A stretch of DNA of 64,000 nucleotides. It comes from Clostridia bacterium (lineage in GTDB: Bacteria; Bacillota; Clostridia; Oscillospirales; CAG-272). Positions 34,749 through 42,614 of the stretch are shown one piece after another. The DNA lies in contig JAFXHU010000014.1 in assembly GCA_017533565.1 (NCBI GenBank), positions 1 to 64,000 of the forward strand, given 5' to 3'. Position 1 is the first letter of the stretch. Each line of letters opens with the position of its first letter. A program made the translations under genes and the position numbers. The notes under the pieces are model-generated. The model was not told the origin of the DNA. It was given only the letters and a program-made list of their open reading frames with translations, and made no database searches.

Positions 34749-34840
34749 TTGAGTGGCAGTCGGGTTTTCGAGCAAAATTGCGGTGGAAATCCGTCAGGCA
34801 CAATACTATTATAACACATTTTACGGAGGAATGGAAGAGT

Positions 34841-35872
34841 ATGGCAAAAAACATTTTGAACATTGCAGTTATCGGCTGCAGCGGTATGGCAAAGCTTCAT
34901 ATGGAGGGTGTGCTTAAGAACGACAAGGCGTGCCTTTACGGTATTTGCGACATTGCACCCGAAAGACTCGAGCCGTTTAAGGAGCATTTTCCGAATTGCA
35001 AAAAATACGTTACCGATTACCGCGAATTTGTAAACGACCCCGAGGTTGACGCGGTTGTTATCGTTACTCCCGACCAGGTACACCTTGAGCAGACGGCGGC
35101 ATTCCTTCGCGCGGGCAAGGCGGTGCTTTGCGAAAAGCCGATGGCTCTCAATATGGAGGAGTGCCAGGAGATGATGCGTATTGAAAAGGAAACCAACGGC
35201 AAGCTTATGGTTGGGCAGATTTGCCGTCACACTCCCGGATTTATTGAGGCAAAAAAGCTTATCGACGAGGGAAAAATCGGCGAGCTTGTATTCGTGGAGA
35301 GAGAGTATGCACATAACTATACTCATGCGCGCGGATACAATGACTGGCGCGTGGTGCCCGAGCGTCACGGATTTATCGGCGGCGGCTGTCACGCGGTTGA
35401 CCTTCTCCGTTGGATTGCGGGCGACCCCACCGAGGTTTACGCTCACGCAAACCACAAGATAATGCTCGATTGGCCCACCGACGACACCGTTATCAGTATT
35501 TACAAGTTCCCGAACGGTGTTTCGGGTAAGGTATTTGTTTCCATCGGCTGTAAGCGAAATTACACGATGCGCTCTGTATTTTACGGCACAAAGGGTACGA
35601 TTATTACCGACAATACCTCGCCCGAGATTACGCTTTTCACCGAGCTTGGCGAGGACGGTGACTTTACGAAGGAAATCAAGGTTCCCGTTGATATTAACAA
35701 TCACAACGCTACCGCAGAGATTGAGGCATTCGTTGACGCGCTCGTAAACGGCAAGCCGATGCCCGTTTCCTCCAAGGAGGGGGCATACACGGTTGCGGTC
35801 TGCTGTGCTGCGGTTGAGTCGAGCAAGGTGGGCAAGCCGATTGATATCGTATATCCCAAGGCAGACAGATAA
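34841..35872 (+). CDS. Gfo/Idh/MocA family oxidoreductase
   Basis: This 343-aa NAD(P)-dependent sugar or inositol dehydrogenase-like enzyme has the N-terminal Rossmann pattern AVIGCSGMAKLH, the family motif CEKPMALN, and the catalytic histidine region GGCHAVDLLRWI. Substrates in this family vary widely (sugars, inositols, amino sugars). It lies between two AraC regulators in a carbohydrate-type region. The ATG at 34841 is 10 bases after CGGAGGA. Confidence 0.92.
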   Translation: MAKNILNIAVIGCSGMAKLHMEGVLKNDKACLYGICDIAPERLEPFKEHFPNCKKYVTDYREFVNDPEVDAVVIVTPDQVHLEQTAAFLRAGKAVLCEKPMALNMEECQEMMRIEKETNGKLMVGQICRHTPGFIEAKKLIDEGKIGELVFVEREYAHNYTHARGYNDWRVVPERHGFIGGGCHAVDLLRWIAGDPTEVYAHANHKIMLDWPTDDTVISIYKFPNGVSGKVFVSIGCKRNYTMRSVFYGTKGTIITDNTSPEITLFTELGEDGDFTKEIKVPVDINNHNATAEIEAFVDALVNGKPMPVSSKEGAYTVAVCCAAVESSKVGKPIDIVYPKADR

Positions 35873-35880
35873 TGCATTAA

Positions 35881-35908
35881 AAAAAGGAGCAATTTGCTCC
35901 TTTTTTTA
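35881..35908. terminator. Bidirectional terminator
   Basis: AAAAAGGAGCA paired with TGCTCCTTTTT around a 3-base loop; the T run works in one direction and the A run in the other. It separates the oxidoreductase gene from the converging AraC gene. Confidence 0.85.
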
Positions 35909-35931
35909 ATTTTTGGGGTTTGGCGGAGTTT

Positions 35932-36759
35932 TTATGAGCTTGCGGTAAGGCTTCTTTTTTGCCTTCGGTATTCGCCCGGGGTGACGCCAACGACGTCAAG
36001 GAAGGCACGGTAAAAGCTTCGCTCCACGGAAAAGCCGCTTTCAAGCGCGATGTCAAGGACGTTTCGGTCGGTATTTATGAGCAAGCCCTTTGCATACTCA
36101 ATTCGCAGGGAGTTGAGCATCGTGCGAAAGTTCATACCCGTAATGCCGTGAAAGCAGTTTGCCACGTATTGAGAGGTGTAGCCGAGCGCCTTTCCAACCG
36201 TTTTTTGAGTGATATTTTCGCGAAAATGCTCCGACATATAGACAAGTATGCGTTGAAGCGTTTTTTGGCTTTGCCCTCCGATTACCGCGGGGACGGATTT
36301 AAAATACTCGCTCATTATAAGGTGGAATACCGATCTTACCGTATAGACAATCGGCTTTTCGTTAATATAGCGTCCGAGATTGGCGCAGAGGTTTTCAAAG
36401 CCGTATTCGGATATGAGCGAAAGCAGGGCTTTTGACGGGGTGAAGTAGCAGCGCTCGCGCCGACCGCACAGCTCCTCGAAGGGAATGAGGCTTTGAATAA
36501 AGTCGTTCGAGAATACGCATATCCATATTTTACAGTAGTGCGGTGTATAAAAGGAATGAATTTGGAAGGGGGTTATTGCTATGATATTGCCCGCGGTGAC
36601 AAGCTCGGTTTTCCCGTCAACCGTCATTTCAAGCTCTCCCTCCATAACGCGGATAAGCTCGCAAAATTGGTGAATATGATAGCCAAAGCTGTATTTTCCC
36701 TCGTGGTAACCGGGTCTTAATATTGTATAGCTTCCGAAATTCAGGCTTTGTATCAGCAT
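35932..36759 (-). CDS. AraC family transcriptional regulator (2)
   Basis: This 275-aa regulator has a cupin-type sensor domain (HIHQFCELIRVMEGELEMTVDG, then ITPFQIHSF) and the C-terminal AraC double helix-turn-helix (about residues 175-270: GKALGYTSQYVANCFHGITGMNF, then IALESGFSVERSFYRAFLDVVGVTPGEY). It is divergent from the very large esterase-like gene, and the two promoters overlap, so it probably controls that gene. It is not closely similar to regulator 1. Confidence 0.9.
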   Translation of the reverse strand: MLIQSLNFGSYTILRPGYHEGKYSFGYHIHQFCELIRVMEGELEMTVDGKTELVTAGNIIAITPFQIHSFYTPHYCKIWICVFSNDFIQSLIPFEELCGRRERCYFTPSKALLSLISEYGFENLCANLGRYINEKPIVYTVRSVFHLIMSEYFKSVPAVIGGQSQKTLQRILVYMSEHFRENITQKTVGKALGYTSQYVANCFHGITGMNFRTMLNSLRIEYAKGLLINTDRNVLDIALESGFSVERSFYRAFLDVVGVTPGEYRRQKRSLTASS

Positions 36760-36792
36760 TGATTTTCTCCAAAATGTTATATTTTGTCAGTA

Positions 36793-36821
36793 ATTATAGC
36801 ATAATTGTCTTGTTTTGTCAA
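36793..36821 (-). promoter_or_regulatory. Promoter of AraC regulator 2
   Basis: On the minus strand: TTGACA (36821-36816), a 17-base spacer, TATAAT (36798-36793). Fully consensus, and it overlaps the divergent promoter of the large esterase-like gene. Confidence 0.85.
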
Positions 36822-36839
36822 GATACCGAGCTTTATAAT
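36810..36839 (+). promoter_or_regulatory. Promoter of the large esterase-like gene
   Basis: TTGTTT (36810-36815), an 18-base spacer, TATAAT (36834-36839). The weak -35 suggests that it needs an activator. It shares bases with the divergent AraC promoter. Confidence 0.6.
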
Positions 36840-36878
36840 AAAGGTGTAAATATTTTAAAAAATATGGGAGAATTAAGA

Positions 36879-39800
36879 ATGAGACCGAAGAAATCCATAT
36901 TATTCCTCACAATTTTAATTGCGGCGGTAGTTATTTTGTCAGCTGCCGCAACCGTATCCGCGGAGGACGGTGCCGTTGACGCGATGGTGGAAATCAACGC
37001 CGACGCCACGCTTTCGTCGTACAAGCTTTGGGAAAGTCAAACGCTTTCCACCGACGGTTACATCGGCATACCCGTGGAGCTTTCCATTTATTACGATGCA
37101 AGCAAGACGGCAAAGCCCGGCGAGGAGCTTGACGCGACACCCGTCATACTTTACGTAGTTAACGCGGGCTTTGAGCGTATCGGACAAAGCTCCGACGTGG
37201 AGATTATCACGAATATGGTTTCGCGCGGCTGGGCGGTTTGCGTTGCCGATTACAAGAACGACAAAAGGGCGGTTTCCCCCGACCTTGACTGGTCGACCGA
37301 GAGGCTTAAGTCAAATCTTATGCGCGGCACGTACTTTTCGGACAAGACGCTTTTCCCGAAGGGGACATATTCCAACGGCTTTATTGTTCCTGCGGGCTAT
37401 GACGTTTCGATGAGCCACGTTTATTGGGAAATTGACAAGCACTCCACGGCGGGTACTCTTGAAAAAATCGTCGAGATATGGAACAACGATTTCCGCAGCG
37501 TAAACGCGGAGACGGTGATTAAATGGACCGACGAGGACGGTAACAGAAAGCAAACGCAGACCGCACACGACGGCTCAAGTCCGATTTGGCTTAACGCCGA
37601 GGGAGAGGCAGACGAAAACGGCGAATACATCAAAATAAAGCATACGCTTGCAGAAAAGATAACCGACTGCGTAAAGCGCGACGGACGGCCCATTGACCTT
37701 AATTTATATATGCACCTGATATATCCGACGGGCGACGTTACTGTGCCAGTAATAACCTACGTCGGCGCGCAGGAGCATCTTGCCACAGGTGTTGCCGACC
37801 AATTCCGTCCGCAGATGGGAGGTATCGTTTTCAGGGGCTATGCGGGAATTATGTACGACCACGGCTATACCCCTATGGCGAGAAACGACCATTACGGTTA
37901 TTTCGACGGCAGCACCTCCGAGGGCAGGATTACAGGAGATAACGTTACATATTCGATACAGTTTTACAACCTTGTGAATATACACACAGCAGCAATGAGA
38001 TACATTCGTTATCTCTCCCTCTCGGACGACAGGTTTAATTTCGAGCTTGATTCCATTGGCACGTTTGGATATTCAAAGGGCGGCTGGATGACCTTTCTCG
38101 GAGAGGAGGACCCGTATTCCTCCTTTCCCAGGAGAATACACGAGGGACATTACGGCGAGACCAGATATGAAAACGGAGAGACCGAGACCGTCGGAATTAT
38201 AGACGGCGGCGAGGTGCAGCCGTGGCAGACCTATAACGGAGAGGAGATAGACGCGCACTCCAACTTTATCTACGCCTCCTGCGGCGGAGCGAGCGAGGCG
38301 ATAACTCCCGGTCACGCACCGACGTTTATAACCTGTAACCTTCACGACGGCTCTTACTATACCTCGTCAAATCATTTCCTTAACGCCTGTCGCTCTGCGG
38401 ACGTGCCGACAATGTGGCTTGAGGCAGACGTTGCACACACGCTCGGCTACGGTGCGGACCTTAACTATGGGGTTGACGTATATCAGGCATTCTTCAATTT
38501 CGCAGGCTACTGGCTCAAGGGAGATGCGGTAAGCGTCGAATATATCCACGCGGATTTGATTTCCGACAGGCTTCCCACGACAGCACCGATAGTGATTAAA
38601 TTCACAGGCTCGGTAGAGAGGAGCGAGGTTGAAAAAATAACGCTTTGTGCGGGCGATTACACAGCGGGCGGCCGCTGGGAGAGCCAATACGGCAATACGG
38701 AATGGAGCTTTTACCCCGATTGTCTTTTGCCAAGCACCGAATACACGCTTACAATACCGAAAAGCCTTGTCGGCTCTAACGGCAAGGAGATAGGCGAGGA
38801 GGTAAGCTATACAGCACTTACGCAAGATGAGCTTTCCGCCGAGGGCGCAAGCATTGTTCACGGCGAGCGCGGCAGATATATAACCGTTACCCTTCCCGAT
38901 TTGAGTGCAGCACAGGAGATTAACAAATACACGCTTCGCGTGAAGGTAGAAAACGACGCGGTCAATACCCTTTCGGCTTATTTGGTGAGTGGCTTTAACC
39001 CCTCCTCACCCGACTCCTCCGTGATTGGCGAAAGGGTGGGAAGCACCTACGTAAACGGGGCGGGATATTACGAGATTGACGTTACAGAGGCGGCATTAAG
39101 CCTTTCGGGTGAGAGCACGTTTCTTATAAAATCCGAAAAGGCGGCGGCAGAGTCGGTTGTTTATTCAACCGAATTCAACGGCTCGATATCCTCCACGGGG
39201 CTTGGTATTTCGGGCGACGTGGCAAAGCAAATCATTGAATTCGACGGGGATAACGCGCTTAAGCTCGGCGGCTTTAAGCTTTGCACCTCGTATCCCAACA
39301 ACTATTTTTACAACAACATACACGTAATTAAGATAATAAAGCAGCCTATACTTTCAAGCAAGCTTACCTATGAGGATACGGGAAGGCGATTCACCGTTTC
39401 GTTTAAGGTTTACGATACGGTATCAAGATACCTTAACCTTACGGTAAGCAGTCCGACAGACCCCAATACGGGAATTTCGGACTTTAACGCGACAGAGCTT
39501 AACGTTCTTACGGTTGCGGGAGAGTGGGTCGATGTAAGCTTTTCTTTTGACATCCACGAGCCCGAGGCGTTCGGTGCAAACGGTCTTATCAAAAAGGAAT
39601 TTTTCATAAGCACCTACGGCTTTGGCACGAAGGAATGCCCGATTTATTTCGACGATTTCGTTACGACCGAGATAACGACGGAGGTTGAAATTGACGACGG
39701 AGGCATTTCGCTTGTTCTTTCAAACGAGGTAAAGGAAAAGAACCCGCTTGAAACCGAGTACGGACTCATCCCCGAGGCGTACAAGAGCGTGGAGGATTAT

Positions 39801-41453
39801 CCCTTTGTCCTTTTTGAGGACAATAACGACGGAACGTACAGCTTTGTAGCGGCCGAGAATAACATTTTCGCCGACGCTTCCCCGCTTATGATAGCCGACA
39901 GAACGATAAAGGGCGTAATACTTATGCGCCGCGATTTCACAACCGCAGACAGATTTTCAAACGTTAATTTCGTTGCATACGGACTTCTCTTTGATATGGA
40001 CGGTCATACTCTGTATTGCGAGAGCAAGGACTCAAGCGGAAACGACACGTCGCCCTATTACGCGTGTATCAAGAGGGCAACACACTCGGAGCTTACCTTT
40101 ATTAACGGAACAATCGTTGTCGGAAACGCTCCCTTTGTAAGCATTGACGCAAAAAATTCCAAGGGAACGGGTTATAGCATAAGCTTTAATTTCCGAAACG
40201 TGGACTTTGTGCTTAAAGAAGGCGGAACAACCGACGTTTTGACGGTTAAATATCTCGAATCCACAATGGCGACATCCTCTCGCATTACATTTGACGGATG
40301 CAGCTTTGACCTTTCGGCGGGCGCTCCCGACGGGGGAATCGCGATTTTCGGTGCAGGTCATTCCTCCAACAAGGTAACGGCAGAGGTCAGCGTGTGCGGA
40401 GGCGGCATTATTGCAAATGATATGAACGGCATAAAAATCGCGGACGTTGCCGAGGGCAGCAGCTTTTACCTCGTAAAGGGTGAGGGCGGATATACTACGG
40501 TAACGCTTTCGTCGGGCGGAAGGGCTACGGATGAGAGCCTTCCTTTGGAGGACGGCACAGAGGCAGTGCTTGTAAAAACAGAAAGCCGTGACGGCGCGGA
40601 CGTTTATTATCCGATTTCAAGGGCTGTTGCTTTGCCCAAGCTTCACACAAGGCTTTCGCTTCATTCGGATTTCCTTTATACTGTTTACGTGCCAATCAAA
40701 AACGTTACGGCAATAGAGATTGAAGGGGCGGTTTACGAGCTTTCGGCATTGAAAAGAGTTGAGATTGACGGAGAGGAATGCTACGCTGTTCCCTTCGGCA
40801 TTTCGGCAAGCCGCGCGGCGGAGGATATCCCGCTTTCGCTTTCGGCTTTGGCAGAGGATATGAGCTTTACCGCCACGAGGTCGCTTTCACTCACCGATTA
40901 TCTTTCGGATTTGATTGAGGCTGGCGAAACGGACGAGGAGGTACGGCTTGTTAAGGACATACTCTCCTACATAAGAAGCGTATACAAATACGCCGACCGC
41001 GAGGGTACGGACGAGGTAATTTCGAAAATTGACGGCATTATCGGCGCGGATTATGACAAGGACTCGCTTCCCGACACCGAAATTGAGAAGGCGGAAAAAA
41101 TGGAGGGGCTTTCAGCGGCATTACAGCTTGAGGACGGTTTATCATTCATTTTCTACGTCAACGGCGAGCTTGCGGCGGAGCAATACGAGATACGCGTAAA
41201 CGGCGAGGTCAGGAAATGCGAGATAGCCGAAGCCGAGGACGGACGTATTTACATCAATGTGCGAATGAATGCATACGAGATGACGGACACCGTTACCTAT
41301 ACGGTTGCGGGCACGGACGTCGGCGGAGAATATAACATTCGGGCGTATTATGATTTTGCGGTGGAAGAGGATTCCTCGCTTGCCGAGCTTGTTTTACGGA
41401 TTTGGAAATATTCGGAATCCGCAAGGGCGTACAAAACGGCACAAAATATATAA
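36879..41453 (+). CDS. Very large secreted alpha/beta-hydrolase-like protein
   Basis: This protein of 1524 aa has a signal peptide (about residues 1-31: basic start, hydrophobic core, VSAED). The first 600 residues form an alpha/beta hydrolase-like domain with the nucleophile elbow G-Y-S399-K-G and a likely acid and base downstream (LHDGSY, EADVAHTLGYG). An Ig-like domain follows (LPTTAPIVIKFTG), then beta-rich modules including one of carbohydrate-binding type (around YSTEFNGSISSTG) and a beta-solenoid-like part. There is no LPxTG or dockerin. An esterase acting on polysaccharide side groups is the best guess, not proven. The start follows GGGAGAA. The divergent AraC gene is its likely regulator. 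Confidence 0.7.
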   Translation: MRPKKSILFLTILIAAVVILSAAATVSAEDGAVDAMVEINADATLSSYKLWESQTLSTDGYIGIPVELSIYYDASKTAKPGEELDATPVILYVVNAGFERIGQSSDVEIITNMVSRGWAVCVADYKNDKRAVSPDLDWSTERLKSNLMRGTYFSDKTLFPKGTYSNGFIVPAGYDVSMSHVYWEIDKHSTAGTLEKIVEIWNNDFRSVNAETVIKWTDEDGNRKQTQTAHDGSSPIWLNAEGEADENGEYIKIKHTLAEKITDCVKRDGRPIDLNLYMHLIYPTGDVTVPVITYVGAQEHLATGVADQFRPQMGGIVFRGYAGIMYDHGYTPMARNDHYGYFDGSTSEGRITGDNVTYSIQFYNLVNIHTAAMRYIRYLSLSDDRFNFELDSIGTFGYSKGGWMTFLGEEDPYSSFPRRIHEGHYGETRYENGETETVGIIDGGEVQPWQTYNGEEIDAHSNFIYASCGGASEAITPGHAPTFITCNLHDGSYYTSSNHFLNACRSADVPTMWLEADVAHTLGYGADLNYGVDVYQAFFNFAGYWLKGDAVSVEYIHADLISDRLPTTAPIVIKFTGSVERSEVEKITLCAGDYTAGGRWESQYGNTEWSFYPDCLLPSTEYTLTIPKSLVGSNGKEIGEEVSYTALTQDELSAEGASIVHGERGRYITVTLPDLSAAQEINKYTLRVKVENDAVNTLSAYLVSGFNPSSPDSSVIGERVGSTYVNGAGYYEIDVTEAALSLSGESTFLIKSEKAAAESVVYSTEFNGSISSTGLGISGDVAKQIIEFDGDNALKLGGFKLCTSYPNNYFYNNIHVIKIIKQPILSSKLTYEDTGRRFTVSFKVYDTVSRYLNLTVSSPTDPNTGISDFNATELNVLTVAGEWVDVSFSFDIHEPEAFGANGLIKKEFFISTYGFGTKECPIYFDDFVTTEITTEVEIDDGGISLVLSNEVKEKNPLETEYGLIPEAYKSVEDYPFVLFEDNNDGTYSFVAAENNIFADASPLMIADRTIKGVILMRRDFTTADRFSNVNFVAYGLLFDMDGHTLYCESKDSSGNDTSPYYACIKRATHSELTFINGTIVVGNAPFVSIDAKNSKGTGYSISFNFRNVDFVLKEGGTTDVLTVKYLESTMATSSRITFDGCSFDLSAGAPDGGIAIFGAGHSSNKVTAEVSVCGGGIIANDMNGIKIADVAEGSSFYLVKGEGGYTTVTLSSGGRATDESLPLEDGTEAVLVKTESRDGADVYYPISRAVALPKLHTRLSLHSDFLYTVYVPIKNVTAIEIEGAVYELSALKRVEIDGEECYAVPFGISASRAAEDIPLSLSALAEDMSFTATRSLSLTDYLSDLIEAGETDEEVRLVKDILSYIRSVYKYADREGTDEVISKIDGIIGADYDKDSLPDTEIEKAEKMEGLSAALQLEDGLSFIFYVNGELAAEQYEIRVNGEVRKCEIAEAEDGRIYINVRMNAYEMTDTVTYTVAGTDVGGEYNIRAYYDFAVEEDSSLAELVLRIWKYSESARAYKTAQNI

Positions 41454-41505
41454 CCGAATTTATATTTAAAGCCAATATAACGCTTTAAATCCCTTATCTA
41501 TAAAG

Positions 41506-41552
41506 AAAGAGCGAGTATTCCGTTCGGTTGGACGGCTTCTTCGCTCTTTTTT
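41506..41552 (+). terminator. Terminator after the large esterase-like gene
   Basis: Outer stem AAAGAGCGA / TCGCTCTTT (41506-41514 with 41541-41549) with an inner stem CCGT/ACGG, then a run of T. Strong. Confidence 0.85.
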
Positions 41553-41606
41553 TGTTTTGGGGTTGTAATTATACGTTTTTGCCCTTTTCGGGTAGGCAAG
41601 GGCGCA

Positions 41607-42533
41607 TTAAATCGGAAGCAGGGTTTTTGGGGGAATAACCGTTTTTACTCCGTCAAGCTCAACGTAGAGGGTAAGCTCTGTGGGATTTTCAAGCGTTTTA
41701 TCGGTGAGCTTCAGCTCCTTTACCGCATCGGCATAGGCAAAAATTTCGTCGACGGTTGCATACCAATAATCGGTCGGGCGGTTGCCGTATTTTTTTGCAA
41801 AGGCGGCGAGCTTTTCCCAATCTCCGTCACGCTCGAAATCCCATGAGTGGACTCCGAAGGCGAAAAAACGGAGGCTGCCGTTATCGGGCGCGGAGTCGTA
41901 TTTTTCCATAACCTCCATTAAATTGGTATTGTGTGCATTATACGACCACGCCATACGGTCGTCGGGGAGTGCAAAATCCGTCGTATCGAGCAGGTCGCCC
42001 GTTTTACGTACCGACCCGAAGCCGAGGCTTTTAATAAAGGCTTTGATTTTTGCGTTATTTTGCTCGCAATAGGGCCAGACAAAGCCGTTAACCGTTTCCC
42101 TGCCGAAAATTCGTTCAAGTCGGCTTTGACAGCTTGTGACACAGTCCATATAGCGTTCGTCGTCCGCCCATTCGCGCCAGCCGCGTTGGGTGTGCTTCAT
42201 ATAATAGCCCTCGCCGCGCGGCGAGAGATAAAAGAGGTCTGTATCAACGGGTTGGTTGCCTGCGGGCTCGTTCACAAATTCGGATCTGTCGTTATCGGCA
42301 ATTGCATACGGGTGGTTATTTGTGTGATTTGCGATACCGAAGCCGTTATAAAATTCGCGGTAGAAGCCATCCTCCCTATCCATTCTGTCGGCGCAGAGAT
42401 TAAACGTGCCGCGGATACCGTAGGGGCGGACGATATCGATAAATATTTTATCGTATTTGAGATTTGCGTCATCGATTGTAAAGGTGAGGGCGCGGCGGGT
42501 AAAGCCCGGGTATGCGGGCAAAAGCTTTTTCAT
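41607..42533 (-). CDS. Polysaccharide deacetylase-like (CE4/NodB) protein
   Basis: This 308-aa protein shows the NodB-fold motifs: the DD pair at D21-D22 in TFTIDDA and the metal-binding HxxxH at H70-H74 (NHTNNH). It should remove acetyl groups from chitin-, xylan- or peptidoglycan-like chains. No signal peptide is seen, so a cytosolic role on oligosaccharides or a diverged secretion route is possible. It converges on the large esterase-like gene; the two may act on the same polysaccharide. Confidence 0.82.
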   Translation of the reverse strand: MKKLLPAYPGFTRRALTFTIDDANLKYDKIFIDIVRPYGIRGTFNLCADRMDREDGFYREFYNGFGIANHTNNHPYAIADNDRSEFVNEPAGNQPVDTDLFYLSPRGEGYYMKHTQRGWREWADDERYMDCVTSCQSRLERIFGRETVNGFVWPYCEQNNAKIKAFIKSLGFGSVRKTGDLLDTTDFALPDDRMAWSYNAHNTNLMEVMEKYDSAPDNGSLRFFAFGVHSWDFERDGDWEKLAAFAKKYGNRPTDYWYATVDEIFAYADAVKELKLTDKTLENPTELTLYVELDGVKTVIPPKTLLPI

Positions 42534-42570
42534 TTATTTTCCCTTTCGCAGTAAGATTTACGGATAAAAT

Positions 42571-42598
42571 AATGGGGAGTCGGATGCGACCCCCCATT
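42571..42598 (-). terminator. Terminator after the secreted helical protein
   Basis: AATGGGGAGTCG pairs with CGACCCCCCATT with one mismatch, then TTATTTT on the minus strand. It lies between the helical-protein gene and the deacetylase gene. Confidence 0.75.
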
Positions 42599-42614
42599 TT
42601 GTTTGCGTTAAGAA

